Source of the DNA: Ureibacillus composti
GTDB lineage: Bacteria > Bacillota > Bacilli > Bacillales_A > Planococcaceae
Assembly: GCA_030348875.1 (NCBI GenBank)
Contig: JAUCEP010000002.1
Coordinates: forward strand, 3,303,001-3,367,000
Length of the DNA: 64,000 bases
Direction: 5' to 3'
Part shown: positions 1 to 8,866 of the stretch, in pieces
Layout of the letters: every line of letters starts with the position of its first letter
Position numbering within the stretch: the first letter of the stretch is position 1
The notes under the pieces: generated by a model
Database searches by the model: none
Seen by the model: the letters and a program-made list of their open reading frames with translations, nothing else
What the model was told of the DNA's origin: nothing
Program-made: the position numbers and the translations under genes

Positions 1-606
1 AATTGGACTCTTTAATGCAATTTTCTTAGCAAGCTCTAATGTTTTCGGTAGAAGTTCTTCTACAGGGAAAGCTTTATTTGCTAGTCCCCATTCCACTGCT
101 TCTAAACCAGAAATAGGCTCACTTGTAAACAACATTTCTGCTGCTTTTGCAGTGCCAACATATCGCGGTAAGCGTTGAGTTCCACCAAAACCAGGGATTA
201 AACCAAGGCTTAATTCGGGTAAACCTAATTTTGCATCTTCTGCTACGTACCTGATATGGCAACCCATAGCAAGTTCTAAACCGCCACCTAACGCAGCTCC
301 ATGAATAGCTGCAATTACAGGTTTATCATAAGATTCAATTCTTTCAAATACTTGTTGACCTAGGCTAGCAAGCTTTGAAAACTCTGAACCTGAAGATACT
401 TCAGTAAATTCTTTAATGTCAGCTCCAGCTGAAAAGAAGCGACCGTCCCCATGGAGGACAATAACACGAATTGAAGGATTATGATCAATTTCATCCAAAA
501 CGGAATTAAGTGCTGTAATTAGTGCACTAGATAATGCATTGGCAGGTGGTCGTTGAATTGTAATGAGTCCAACCCCATCCTCAACGGATAACTTTAGAAA
601 GTCCAT
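1..606 (-). CDS. fadB: Enoyl-CoA hydratase, FadB-like (3' end outside window)
   Basis: Crotonase-family enzyme that hydrates trans-2-enoyl-CoA in beta-oxidation. I translated the minus strand from the ATG at 606: the protein begins MDFLKLSVEDGVGLITIQ. It shows the crotonase oxyanion-hole segments FSAGADIKEF and HGAALGGGLELA, followed by the LPELSLGLIPGFGGTQRLPR block with the usual catalytic-loop glutamate. About 202 residues are visible and the reading frame runs off the window edge, so the C-terminal trimerisation part is missing here. It lies 14 bp downstream of fadR in the same direction. With lcfA and fadR it reproduces the B. subtilis lcfA-fadR-fadB operon, which continues into etfBA; those genes should lie just outside. 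Assignment as FadB (YsiB) rests on family motifs plus synteny. Confidence 0.9.
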   Translation of the reverse strand, partial: MDFLKLSVEDGVGLITIQRPPANALSSALITALNSVLDEIDHNPSIRVIVLHGDGRFFSAGADIKEFTEVSSGSEFSKLASLGQQVFERIESYDKPVIAAIHGAALGGGLELAMGCHIRYVAEDAKLGLPELSLGLIPGFGGTQRLPRYVGTAKAAEMLFTSEPISGLEAVEWGLANKAFPVEELLPKTLELAKKIALKSPI

Positions 607-620
607 TTTTCCATCCCCTT

Positions 621-1202
621 TTACCCTTTAAGTCCATTTAATAATAGCTCTCTAACTTTTGGAACATTATCTAATAAATCATAACGAAACTCATTCATGA
701 CCCAAGATGTAATGGTCTCATCAATTGTTCCAAAAACCATTTGTCGTGCTAAACGCACATCCATCGTTGGGTTAAATTCTCCATTTAACATACCCTCAAT
801 TAAAATATCATCTAGCAACTTTAAATATTCTTTTAATATTGTATTTATTTTTATTCTTAGTTCTTTATTCGATTGTCTTAACTCTAGTTGTGTCACTGTT
901 GCGAGGTGGCGGTCTATCGCTAAAACTTTAAAATGATTTTCAATCATCTGGGACAATTTATCCGTAGAGGATTCACCTAATTGGATAATTTCTTGTAAGC
1001 TTTCTACGAACAAACCCATTTTTTCTTGAAATACGGAAATCAGGATGTCTTCTTTGTTTTTAAAATACAAATAAATTGTTCCATCAGCGACACCGGCTTG
1101 CTTTGCAATTTTAGATACTTGCGCATGATGATAACCATTTTCTGCAATGGCAATAATCGCCGCGTCTATAATTTGTTTGTACTTGGGTTTTTCGCGTTTC
1201 AA
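621..1202 (-). CDS. fadR: TetR-family fatty-acid degradation repressor FadR
   Basis: Repressor of beta-oxidation genes, released by long-chain acyl-CoA (known for B. subtilis FadR/YsiA). The N-terminal TetR helix-turn-helix (IAKQAGVADGTIYLYFKNKEDIL, split around residues 30-50) and the downstream segments VTQLELRQSNKELR and GTIDETITSWVMNE are very close to the B. subtilis protein. I chose the TTG at 1202 as start: it has a GGTGGTGA ribosome site five bases upstream and gives 193 residues beginning LKREKPKYKQ, matching the known N-terminus. The ATG at 1247 would place 15 extra residues inside the operator and promoter. The gene follows lcfA and precedes fadB. It has its own promoter with a FadR box, so autoregulation is likely. 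Confidence 0.93.
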   Translation of the reverse strand: MKREKPKYKQIIDAAIIAIAENGYHHAQVSKIAKQAGVADGTIYLYFKNKEDILISVFQEKMGLFVESLQEIIQLGESSTDKLSQMIENHFKVLAIDRHLATVTQLELRQSNKELRIKINTILKEYLKLLDDILIEGMLNGEFNPTMDVRLARQMVFGTIDETITSWVMNEFRYDLLDNVPKVRELLLNGLKG

Positions 1203-1232
1203 GTAGTTCACCACCAAAAAAATATGAAAATA

Positions 1233-1250
1233 TGAATGACCATTCATTCA
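1233..1250. promoter_or_regulatory. FadR operator (near-perfect 18-bp box)
   Basis: TGAATGACCATTCATTCA matches the published B. subtilis FadR consensus TGAATGAMTANTCATTCA at 17 of 18 positions. It starts just past the -10 element of the fadR promoter, where a bound repressor would cover the start of transcription. No second copy is visible upstream of lcfA. Confidence 0.88.
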
Positions 1251-1257
1251 CATTTTC

Positions 1258-1286
1258 ATATTATAATTAATAGAAGATTCTGTCAA
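1258..1286 (-). promoter_or_regulatory. SigA promoter of fadR-fadB
   Basis: Minus-strand TTGACA (1281-1286), 17-bp spacer, TAATAT (1258-1263). An overlapping TATAAT with a 15-bp spacer is also present. It lies between the lcfA stop and fadR. Confidence 0.8.
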
Positions 1287-1300
1287 TAGAATGTTAAATG

Positions 1301-2989
1301 TTAAGCCTCTAATTGAGACAATTTAGCTTTTTCTTCTTCGAGCAATGTACGCCTCAATATTTTACCAACAGCGGTTTTAGGTAATTCGGTTCTGAATTCA
1401 TAAAGACGAGGTACTTTGTAAGAAGCGAGATTCTTCCTGCAATATTTATTTAATTCTTCTTCGGTCACCGTTTTTCCTTCTTTAAGCACAATATATGCCT
1501 TAACCGTTTCGCCACGATAAGGATCCGGCACTCCAATTACCACACATTCTTGTATTGCTTCTATTTCATAAAGAACTTCTTCAACTTCACGGGGGTAAAT
1601 ATTAAACCCACTCGCAATAATCATGTCTTTTTTACGGTCAACAACATAAAAATATCCTTCGTTATCCATATACCCCAAATCTCCAGTTAAAAACCAGCCG
1701 TCAATAAATGAAGCAGATGTATCCTCTGGGCGATTCCAGTAACCTTTCATCACTTGTGGACCTTTGATGGCAATTTCGCCAATTTCACCAGGAGGTAGAA
1801 TCTCTCCATTGCTTGATTTAATAATGACTGCATCGGTATCTGGCCAAGGAACACCAATCGATCCTTTCACACGTTTACCCCAAATAAAATTTGCATGGGT
1901 GACTGGTGATGTCTCCGTTAATCCATAACCTTCTACCAGTTTACCTCCTGTTATTTCTTCAAACCGCTCTTGAACTTCTACAGGGAGAGGGGCAGAACCA
2001 CTGATACAAGCTTTAATGGATGACAAATCATATTTCCCAACATCCGCATGATTTAAAATACCAATATACATTGTAGGGGCGCCAGGGAATAACGTTGGTT
2101 TTTGCTTATCAATTAATTTTAATGCCTGTTCAACATCAAATTTAGGTATAAGAACCATTTTGTTTGATTTAACAACAGATAACAACAATACGGTTGTCAT
2201 CCCATAGACGTGGAAAAATGGAAGCATACCTAATATCGCTTCTTCTCCTTCTTTACATTTAAATAACCACCTGTCACACATTTTTGTGTTTGCAATGAGG
2301 TTTTTATGAGTTAACATAACTCCTTTAGGTAATCCAGTTGTACCGCCTGTATACTGTATTAAAGCTAAATCTTCATTTATATCAGTCTCTAATTGAATTG
2401 GTAGTGGCTCTGCCATTCGCATAATTTCGGTAAATAAATGAGATATCCCTTTGTGTTCAACTTTCACACTAAATCCATATTGCCTCTTTTGTATAAACGG
2501 ATAAACCAAATTTTTAGGGAATGGTAAATAATCTTTAATAGCTGTTATGATAACGTTTTCAATTTTGGTTTCTTTGATCACTTTCATGACTCTTGGATAT
2601 AAGATATCCATTGTCAATAAAACTTTTGCTCCCGAGTCCATCATTTGATACTGCAATTCTCTTTCGGTGTATAAAGGATTAGTCTGGACAACGATTCCAC
2701 CTGCAAATAATGCACCGTAATATGCAATTACTGATTGCGGACAATTAGGAAGCATAATGGCAACTCGGTCTCCTTTTTCAACACCAATCATTTGTAAATA
2801 ATTCGCAAACTTAAGGGACGACTCATAAAGTTCTTTATACGTTAGTTCCCTACCTAAGAAATGAATTGCAATTTTATTTGGGTTCTTTTCATATGCTCTA
2901 ACCAAGAAGTGTTGTACAGGACTATTATCATAGGTCAAACTGTGTGGTATTTCCTCCGGATATTGAGAAAGCCAAACCTTATCAGACAT
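1301..2989 (-). CDS. lcfA: Long-chain fatty-acid-CoA ligase LcfA
   Basis: AMP-forming acyl-CoA synthetase that activates long-chain fatty acids for beta-oxidation: fatty acid + ATP + CoA gives acyl-CoA + AMP + PPi. Motifs seen: the adenylation P-loop YTGGTTGLPKGV, the VEGYGLTETSP block, the hinge region GWFLTGDLGYMDNEGYFYVVDRK (split) and a C-terminal lysine motif LPKTAVGKILRR. The start is the ATG at 2989, nine bases after an AAAGGGGGA ribosome site, giving 562 residues (B. subtilis LcfA about 560). An upstream in-frame start at 3061 lacks such a site and adds a low-complexity Ile/Asn stretch. It is first of the lcfA-fadR-fadB group. Unlike B. subtilis, I find no FadR box before it. Confidence 0.93.
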   Translation of the reverse strand: MSDKVWLSQYPEEIPHSLTYDNSPVQHFLVRAYEKNPNKIAIHFLGRELTYKELYESSLKFANYLQMIGVEKGDRVAIMLPNCPQSVIAYYGALFAGGIVVQTNPLYTERELQYQMMDSGAKVLLTMDILYPRVMKVIKETKIENVIITAIKDYLPFPKNLVYPFIQKRQYGFSVKVEHKGISHLFTEIMRMAEPLPIQLETDINEDLALIQYTGGTTGLPKGVMLTHKNLIANTKMCDRWLFKCKEGEEAILGMLPFFHVYGMTTVLLLSVVKSNKMVLIPKFDVEQALKLIDKQKPTLFPGAPTMYIGILNHADVGKYDLSSIKACISGSAPLPVEVQERFEEITGGKLVEGYGLTETSPVTHANFIWGKRVKGSIGVPWPDTDAVIIKSSNGEILPPGEIGEIAIKGPQVMKGYWNRPEDTSASFIDGWFLTGDLGYMDNEGYFYVVDRKKDMIIASGFNIYPREVEEVLYEIEAIQECVVIGVPDPYRGETVKAYIVLKEGKTVTEEELNKYCRKNLASYKVPRLYEFRTELPKTAVGKILRRTLLEEEKAKLSQLEA

Positions 2990-3210
2990 GATTTTCCCCC
3001 TTTGAGCAAGAGTTAGAATTTTCTTACTATTTATTATAATTAAAAAGGAATTAATTATCAATCAAATTTTGGATAAACTACAAATTTTAGCTAGAAAACG
3101 TAATCATTATACTATTTATTGCACATTTTCTATAACATTTACTTTGTAATTTGATGTCGATTATTGAGAGTTGAATTTTTTCCAATATAATATTCAACAA
3201 GATTATCTTA

Positions 3211-3253
3211 TATAAAAAAAGCTAGTAAATAGCATGAAACGCTATTTACTAGC
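3211..3253 (-). terminator. Rho-independent terminator after yshE and the small ORF
   Basis: Perfect 13-bp stem GCTAGTAAATAGC (3221-3233) with its complement (3241-3253), followed on the minus strand by seven T. It ends the cvpA-polX-mutSB-yshE direction and separates it from lcfA. Confidence 0.85.
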
Positions 3254-3277
3254 CAACTTTATTTAACTTAAAGTGCA

Positions 3278-3358
3278 TTATAATGTTATTAAATAGTAAA
3301 TACCTACAAGGATAAATAGAACACAGCATATTATTAATGCCTTCGCTAACTTTTCCAT
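3278..3358 (-). CDS. 26-residue single-span membrane peptide (small ORF)
   Basis: I recognise no family. ATG at 3358 opens a 26-codon frame, MEKLAKALIICCVLFILVGI followed by YYLITL and TAA. It is a short basic-amphipathic start followed by one continuous hydrophobic segment (about residues 8-26), so a single-pass membrane peptide is likely. The ribosome site GGAGAG overlaps the TAG stop of yshE and sits seven bases from the ATG, which suggests translational coupling to yshE. A strong terminator follows 25 bp after the stop, so the small ORF is the last gene of this transcript. Support is from architecture alone. Confidence 0.55.
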   Translation of the reverse strand: MEKLAKALIICCVLFILVGIYYLITL

Positions 3359-3369
3359 AAATTTCTCTC

Positions 3370-3783
3370 CTAAGTGATACTTGCGCCAATAACAAACGAT
3401 AATCCTAATGAAATTGTAAACGAAATAAACCCTACAGAGCGGTTATCTTTTGCGATTTCATCGTCTACTTTAAAATTTGGTGTGAAAAATTCAAAAAGTA
3501 GATATGCGAAGATTAATAATACAAAACCGAATAATCCCCAACAAATCATTTGTAATAAACTAGAATGGCTTTCAATTGAATATCTAAAAATATTACAGAC
3601 ACCTAGTATTTTACCACCTGTTGCTAATGCAACTGCAACATTTCCATTCTTTATTTCTTCCCAGTTTTTATATTTAGTGACAATTTCGAACAACACCATT
3701 GCGACAACCAAACATAGTGTTACTACACTAAAATAACCAACTGTTTCTACTAAAGGATGTTGCCAAAAATTTGTACCCAGCAC
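3370..3783 (-). CDS. yshE: DUF350-type membrane protein, YshE-like
   Basis: A 137-residue integral membrane protein of the DUF350/UPF0719 type; its biochemical role is unknown. Four hydrophobic segments are visible, roughly residues 13-35, 50-65, 80-100 and 115-136, with the DUF350-like stretch NGNVAVALATGGKILGV between the first two. It starts at GTG 3783, eight bases after GAGGGG; the overlapping ATG two bases upstream is out of frame. It lies directly downstream of mutSB and upstream of lcfA, exactly where B. subtilis has yshE, so the name rests on position plus topology. Confidence 0.8.
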   Translation of the reverse strand: MLGTNFWQHPLVETVGYFSVVTLCLVVAMVLFEIVTKYKNWEEIKNGNVAVALATGGKILGVCNIFRYSIESHSSLLQMICWGLFGFVLLIFAYLLFEFFTPNFKVDDEIAKDNRSVGFISFTISLGLSFVIGASIT

Positions 3784-3836
3784 ATTTTCATCCCCTCAAA
3801 TCGAAATTAAAACTCAGAAAAACCACTTATATCTTT

Positions 3837-6206
3837 TTATTTTAATTCAACAACTGTTACGCCAAATCCACCTTCGCCCGCTTCCCCAAAGCGGAAAGAC
3901 TTCACTCGTTTATGACCCTTTAAGTAATTTTGGATTCCTTGACGTAATGCACCGGTTCCTTTTCCATGGATAATCGAAACACGTTGATAATTAGCTAGTA
4001 AAGCATCATCAATATATTTTTCGGTTTTTAAAATAGCTTCTTCATAACGTTCTCCACGTAAATCTAACTCTAATTTCACATGATTATTTCGATTTTTAAT
4101 ATTTGCCATTGAAACTGTTTGGTTTTGTTTTTCTGGTTTAACGTACTGTAAATCAGAGTCCTCTAATTTCATTTTTAAGATTCCAATTTGTACAACCCAT
4201 TCATGATCAGAGACTTTTTCTATTAAAGTTCCTTTTTGCCCGTAACTTAAAACTTTTACCTCATCGCCAACCTGTAAATTTTGAGCTCGTTCTCTTATAA
4301 CAGCTTGTTTTTTAAGGACCTTATTTTCTTCTTCTGGAGCAGCTTCCTCAAGTCGCTTCTTCGCATCAATTAATTCATGCTCCTTAACCGCATGTGCAGC
4401 GTTTTTCTTCATTTCTTTAAGCTCTTCAATAATTTTTTCAGCTTCTTTTTTAGCTTCATCAACGATTTTACGAGCTTTCTCTTTTGCTTTTTTCTCTAAA
4501 TTTTCTTTTTTCTCATCGAATGTTTGTAATCGTTCTTGTAAATCCTCTTGTAAACGCTCCGCTTCTTCAAGGAGAGCATGAGCTTCATCCGCTTCTCTTT
4601 CTGAACGAAGTCGACTTTCCTCAAGTGATGCAATCATCGACTCTACTTCATGTCGATCTGTACCAGTAAAGACTCTTGCGCGTTCAATAATAGTTTCCTT
4701 TAATCCTAACCGTTTAGAAATTTCAAAGGCATTTGAACGTCCAGGAACACCGATTAATAATCTATAGGTTGGACTCAATGTTTCAACATCAAATTCTACA
4801 CTTGCATTCACAACACCTGGTCGATTATATCCATAAGCTTTTAATTCAGGATAGTGCGTTGTAGCCATTATTCGAGCACCACGGTCCACCACTTCATCTA
4901 GTATAGAAATGGCAAGTGCAGCTCCCTCCTGAGGATCTGTTCCTGCTCCAAGTTCATCAAATAAGACTAGGGAGCGAGAATCAAATTTACTTAATATATC
5001 AACAATATTCACCATATGTGAGGAGAAAGTTGATAAAGATTGTTCTATTGATTGTTCATCACCTATGTCAGCAAATAGCTGGTCAAATACTGCCAGTTCG
5101 GAGCCATCTAAAGCAGGTACAGGGATTCCGGCTTGTGCCATTAACGTACATAAGCCAACCGTTTTGAGCGTTACGGTTTTCCCCCCTGTATTAGGTCCCG
5201 TTATCACAATCGCAGTGATATCACGTCCAAATTCAATTGTATTAGGTACCGCAACATCAATTGAAATTAGCGGGTGTCTTGCACGAACTAGTCGAATATA
5301 CCCTTCATCATTCATTTTGGGTTTTGAGCATTTATTTGCTTGTCCGTATTTGGCTTTTGCCAGGATAATGTCGATATCTCCTAAAATTTGAACAAGTACA
5401 AAAATTTCATGACTGACTTCTTGTACTTTTGCAGATAATTCCATTAATATTCGTTCGATTTCAACTTGTTCTTTAACTTTTAGTCTACCGATTTCATTAT
5501 TTAATTGAACAATCGAGTCCGGTTCAATGAATAGTGTTTGTCCTGAAGAAGATTGATCGTGAACAATCCCACCATAATGAGCACGATATTCTTGTTTAAC
5601 TGGTATTACAAATCGATCATTTCGAATGGTAACAATTGAATCAGAAAGCATTTTTGCTGCATTAGCACCTCGTGTTAAACTCTCTAACTTTTGACGGACT
5701 TTCGCTTCCTCTGCGCGTAGTGATTGTCTAATAGAACGTAACACGGTACTTGCGGAGTCCAATACTACTCCATTTTCATCAATACAATCATTGATTTCGT
5801 GCTGTAAACCAGTTAAAACTGGCATTTGCTCTTTTCTTTCTAAAAAGTGCGGTATGGAGATATCTCCTTCTGCCTCAATATCTTCAATAAAATTACGAAG
5901 GATTCTACTTGCCCGAATTGTACTTGCAATTTCCATTAATTCAGTTGGACTTAACATTCCACCAATTTGGGCTCTTTTTGAGTGTGGTCTAACATCAAAA
6001 ATCCCACCCATTGGAACATTTCCTTTAACACGTAAAATTGATAGTCCCTCATCCATTTCTTCTAACAACTCAACCACTTGATTGAACTCTGTTTCAGGAA
6101 TCAGTTGGTCAATTGCACTTTTTCCGATAGAAGATGTACAAAAGTTTGCGACTTGTTCCCGTACTTTATCAAATTCTAACGTTTTCAATGCTCTTTGTGC
6201 GATCAC
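3837..6206 (-). CDS. mutSB: MutS2 (MutSB) ATPase with Smr domain
   Basis: MutS2-family protein, which in Firmicutes acts on branched DNA and collided ribosomes rather than in mismatch repair. Length is 789 residues (family about 785). It has a MutS core without the mismatch-reading N-domain, Walker A GPNTGGKT at 337-344, Walker B/signature FDELGAGTDP near 416-425 and an ST-rich segment QSLSTFSSHM. A long Lys/Glu-rich coiled coil spans about 520-620. A C-terminal Smr domain, with LDLRGERYEEA and HGKGTGALR, starts near 705. The start is GTG 6206 with AGGAGATG eight bases before it. It follows polX by 44 bp and precedes yshE, as in B. subtilis. Confidence 0.95.
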   Translation of the reverse strand: MIAQRALKTLEFDKVREQVANFCTSSIGKSAIDQLIPETEFNQVVELLEEMDEGLSILRVKGNVPMGGIFDVRPHSKRAQIGGMLSPTELMEIASTIRASRILRNFIEDIEAEGDISIPHFLERKEQMPVLTGLQHEINDCIDENGVVLDSASTVLRSIRQSLRAEEAKVRQKLESLTRGANAAKMLSDSIVTIRNDRFVIPVKQEYRAHYGGIVHDQSSSGQTLFIEPDSIVQLNNEIGRLKVKEQVEIERILMELSAKVQEVSHEIFVLVQILGDIDIILAKAKYGQANKCSKPKMNDEGYIRLVRARHPLISIDVAVPNTIEFGRDITAIVITGPNTGGKTVTLKTVGLCTLMAQAGIPVPALDGSELAVFDQLFADIGDEQSIEQSLSTFSSHMVNIVDILSKFDSRSLVLFDELGAGTDPQEGAALAISILDEVVDRGARIMATTHYPELKAYGYNRPGVVNASVEFDVETLSPTYRLLIGVPGRSNAFEISKRLGLKETIIERARVFTGTDRHEVESMIASLEESRLRSEREADEAHALLEEAERLQEDLQERLQTFDEKKENLEKKAKEKARKIVDEAKKEAEKIIEELKEMKKNAAHAVKEHELIDAKKRLEEAAPEEENKVLKKQAVIRERAQNLQVGDEVKVLSYGQKGTLIEKVSDHEWVVQIGILKMKLEDSDLQYVKPEKQNQTVSMANIKNRNNHVKLELDLRGERYEEAILKTEKYIDDALLANYQRVSIIHGKGTGALRQGIQNYLKGHKRVKSFRFGEAGEGGFGVTVVELK

Positions 6207-6250
6207 TTCAGTTACATCTCCTGTCTGTTTACTTAATCTCTATAGTACAT

Positions 6251-7960
6251 TTACTTATTCTTTCGTATAAAAGTTTCAAATTGTTGTAAAGACCATGTAT
6301 TTACAACTAATTCTTTTTTAACCCAAGCTTTTTGCGCATAACCTACACCAGTTGCCATACTAGATAATTGTTCAATTGCATGGGCATCTGTATTAATAGC
6401 TACTGGTACATTTAGTGCCATGGCCATTACTAAATGTTCGGCACACAAGTCAAGACGGTAAGGACTAGCATTTAATTCAAGGATTTTACCATATTCAGCA
6501 GCCCATTGTATTAATGTTTTCATATCAGGATTATAACCCTCACGTTTACCGATTACTCTTCCTGTTGGATGTGCAATCATGTGGACATATGGATTTTGAA
6601 TTGCTTGATGCAGGCGTTCCATAATTTTATCTTGTGATTGGGTAAAACTTGAGTGAATAGAAGCTATAACAAAATCTAGTTCTTTTAATACGTCATCTTC
6701 AAAGTCTAATTGGCCGTTTGGCAAAATATCCATTTCTGTTCCAGCGAATAGTCGGAAATTCGAATGTGTTTCATTAAACTCATAAATTTCCAAACGTTGT
6801 TTTTCTAAACGTTCTGGCGTTAGCCCATTTGCAACTCTTAAAAATTGTGAATGGTCCGTAATCACTCCATGTGTATATCCACGAGCAATAAGTGCTTCTC
6901 CCATCTCTTGAATTGAGTGAGCTCCATCTGACCATGTTGTGTGCATATGCAAGTCAGATAGAATGGAATAGAGTGTAACTAAATTCCCAATCTCATCTAA
7001 ACGCTCTAATTCTTTTCCACTTTCTCTTATAGTTGGTGGAATAAATGGTAAATCAAAATGTGCATAAAACGCTTCTTCGGATTCAAATGTTTGTACTGTT
7101 CCATCTGGTTGTTCAACACCATACTCACTAATTTTTTTATCTTGTTGCTTTGCAAGTTGACGCATACGCACATTATGGTCCTTTGATCCAGTAAAATGAT
7201 GCAAAGCAGTTGCAAATTCTGCAAGACTTACAAGACGAAAATCAATACTTAATGGGTGATCCATTTCTAAAATGACCGAAACCTTCGTATCTCCAGCACC
7301 AATCACTTCTTTAATTGCAAGAGAAGATAGTAGATGTTCCCTTACTATTTCAGGGTCGTGAGTTGCGATGATAAAATCTAAATCCTTACTCGTCTCATTT
7401 ACTCTTCTAAAGCTTCCTGCAACTGAAAATTTTTGAATTTCTTTTATGGACGAAAGTAATTTTGAAATCTCTTCAACGATCGGCTCTAATGACCAATATG
7501 GATGACGTTCATTATGCAAACCAAACTGTTCAAGTTCTTTTAATATTTTTTCTTCTGTTTTTGCACCAAAGCCGGCTAATTTTTGCACTTTGTTAGATAA
7601 GCAAGCTTCTTTTAAACTATCAATTCCATCTACACCAAGTTCCGAATAAAGTTTCGCAAGTTTTTTACCTCCTAAACCAGGCAATTTTAAGAGTGGTATT
7701 AATCCTTTGGGAACAGAATCTTCAAGCTCTTTTAATTGTGTTGACTCGCCTGTTTCTATAAGTTCCTGGATTACAGCAGCTGTTCCTTTCCCAATACCTT
7801 TTATGGCTGTTATATCACCAATGGCACTTAAACTACGCTCATCTGTCTCAAGAGCTGCTGCAGCCTTTCTGAAAGCTGATATTTTAAAAGGATTTTCACC
7901 TTTTAGTTCTAAATATAATGCGATTTTTTCTAATGTTTGAATTACAATTTTTTTATTCAC
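6251..7960 (-). CDS. polX: Family X DNA polymerase/3'-5' exonuclease PolX
   Basis: Bacterial PolX (YshC), a gap-filling repair polymerase with an added PHP nuclease. It has 569 residues (B. subtilis 570). The N-terminal part carries two helix-hairpin-helix-like segments (IKGIGKGTAAVIQ and LPGLGGKKLAKLY) and the nucleotidyltransferase core AGSFRRVNETSKDLDFII with its aspartate pair. The C-terminal PHP domain begins near 335 with SDLHMHTTWSDG and continues with ITDHSQF, AGTEMDIL, IASIHSSF, MIAHPTGR and AINTDAHA, so its metal ligands look complete. Start is GTG 7960 after AAGGGA. It sits between cvpA and mutSB, the conserved zapA-cvpA-polX-mutSB string. Confidence 0.94.
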   Translation of the reverse strand: MNKKIVIQTLEKIALYLELKGENPFKISAFRKAAAALETDERSLSAIGDITAIKGIGKGTAAVIQELIETGESTQLKELEDSVPKGLIPLLKLPGLGGKKLAKLYSELGVDGIDSLKEACLSNKVQKLAGFGAKTEEKILKELEQFGLHNERHPYWSLEPIVEEISKLLSSIKEIQKFSVAGSFRRVNETSKDLDFIIATHDPEIVREHLLSSLAIKEVIGAGDTKVSVILEMDHPLSIDFRLVSLAEFATALHHFTGSKDHNVRMRQLAKQQDKKISEYGVEQPDGTVQTFESEEAFYAHFDLPFIPPTIRESGKELERLDEIGNLVTLYSILSDLHMHTTWSDGAHSIQEMGEALIARGYTHGVITDHSQFLRVANGLTPERLEKQRLEIYEFNETHSNFRLFAGTEMDILPNGQLDFEDDVLKELDFVIASIHSSFTQSQDKIMERLHQAIQNPYVHMIAHPTGRVIGKREGYNPDMKTLIQWAAEYGKILELNASPYRLDLCAEHLVMAMALNVPVAINTDAHAIEQLSSMATGVGYAQKAWVKKELVVNTWSLQQFETFIRKNK

Positions 7961-8060
7961 GTTATTCCCTTCTTTCCATAAATCAACTTTATTTTATTCG
8001 GTTCCTTGAATGAAGTTAAAAAACTTCCCTCGATTCGAGAGAAGCTAATAGAATATTCGC

Positions 8061-8600
8061 TTATTCAGTATAAATGTACCACCAATGTTGAAACAGTTTT
8101 GATAATACTGGAGTATGCTCAAGCATAAATCCAACAATCACCGAACTTCCCATGAAATTTTGAACTGATGGAACGGGAATCAGAGCAATTACATACATCG
8201 CAATAAATAAAACAAAATAAAATTCTGCGAAGCAAAGAACAGCCCCCAAAACACGGTTAATAGAATTCAATATAGGTAGGTATGTTAAGAAATCAAAAAT
8301 AGATCCCACAATTTGCAATGCAATTTTCACCGCAAAAAATATGACAGCAAATGCGATAACTCGATAAAATGTACGATCGACATCAAGCGAATCTAACATC
8401 AATGTCAGGGATGCATTTTCAGTAAACCCTGGATACGGTATCCATAGGACAAATTTATCTGCTAAAGGTTTATAGTATATATAGGCAACAATTAGTGCAA
8501 TAAAAAAACTCGCAAGGTGAATGACTTGCACTACGAAGCCTCTTTTAATTCCTACAAGTAAACTAGCAGCAAAAATTAAAATTAGTATTAAATCTAGCAT
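8061..8600 (-). CDS. cvpA: CvpA-family membrane protein
   Basis: A 179-residue CvpA/colicin V production-family membrane protein. The molecular role is unclear; homologues affect envelope integrity in other bacteria. The protein opens with the family-typical MLDLILILIFAASLLVGIKR (hydrophobic stretch then RG) and has four hydrophobic segments (about 2-20, 25-45, 80-100 and 120-145). It starts five bases after the zapA stop. The zapA-cvpA-polX-mutSB order is the same as in B. subtilis, where cvpA is yshB. Confidence 0.85.
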   Translation of the reverse strand: MLDLILILIFAASLLVGIKRGFVVQVIHLASFFIALIVAYIYYKPLADKFVLWIPYPGFTENASLTLMLDSLDVDRTFYRVIAFAVIFFAVKIALQIVGSIFDFLTYLPILNSINRVLGAVLCFAEFYFVLFIAMYVIALIPVPSVQNFMGSSVIVGFMLEHTPVLSKLFQHWWYIYTE

Positions 8601-8605
8601 TCACT

Positions 8606-8866
8606 TCAACCCTTTAATCTTTTTAATTCTTCCTCGAGCTTTTCCACTTGTTCTTTTAGTTTTAAAAAATCATTAACAGTATTAACTGCTGTTAAGACCG
8701 CTAGTTTTGCAGTGTCTAAGGTTGGATTATGTATACTAATTTCTTTCATTTTATCATCTACTATGGAAGCTACTAAACGCATATGGCCAGTAGACTCAGT
8801 CCCTACCATTTTATAAGTATGACCGTAAATATCCACCGATATTCGATTTTTTTCTTGTTCAGCCAA
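8606..8866 (-). CDS. zapA: Cell division protein ZapA
   Basis: ZapA promotes bundling of FtsZ filaments at the division ring. The 86-residue product has the family core [15 protein letters not shown] at the N-terminus, then a helix ending in [20 protein letters not shown], the C-terminal coiled coil used for tetramerisation. Length equals B. subtilis ZapA (about 85). Start is TTG 8866 after a GGGGG ribosome site; no ATG gives a better N-terminus. It heads the zapA-cvpA-polX-mutSB-yshE transcription unit and is divergent from rnhC. Confidence 0.9.
   Translation of the reverse strand: MAEQEKNRISVDIYGHTYKMVGTESTGHMRLVASIVDDKMKEISIHNPTLDTAKLAVLTAVNTVNDFLKLKEQVEKLEEELKRLKG

Noticed and set aside
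697-936. Plus-strand frame inside fadR and other frames of 60-140 codons opposite mutSB, pheT, thrS, polA, hflK, icd and dnaE
   Set aside because: All lie inside strongly conserved genes on the other strand and show composition typical of antisense shadows.
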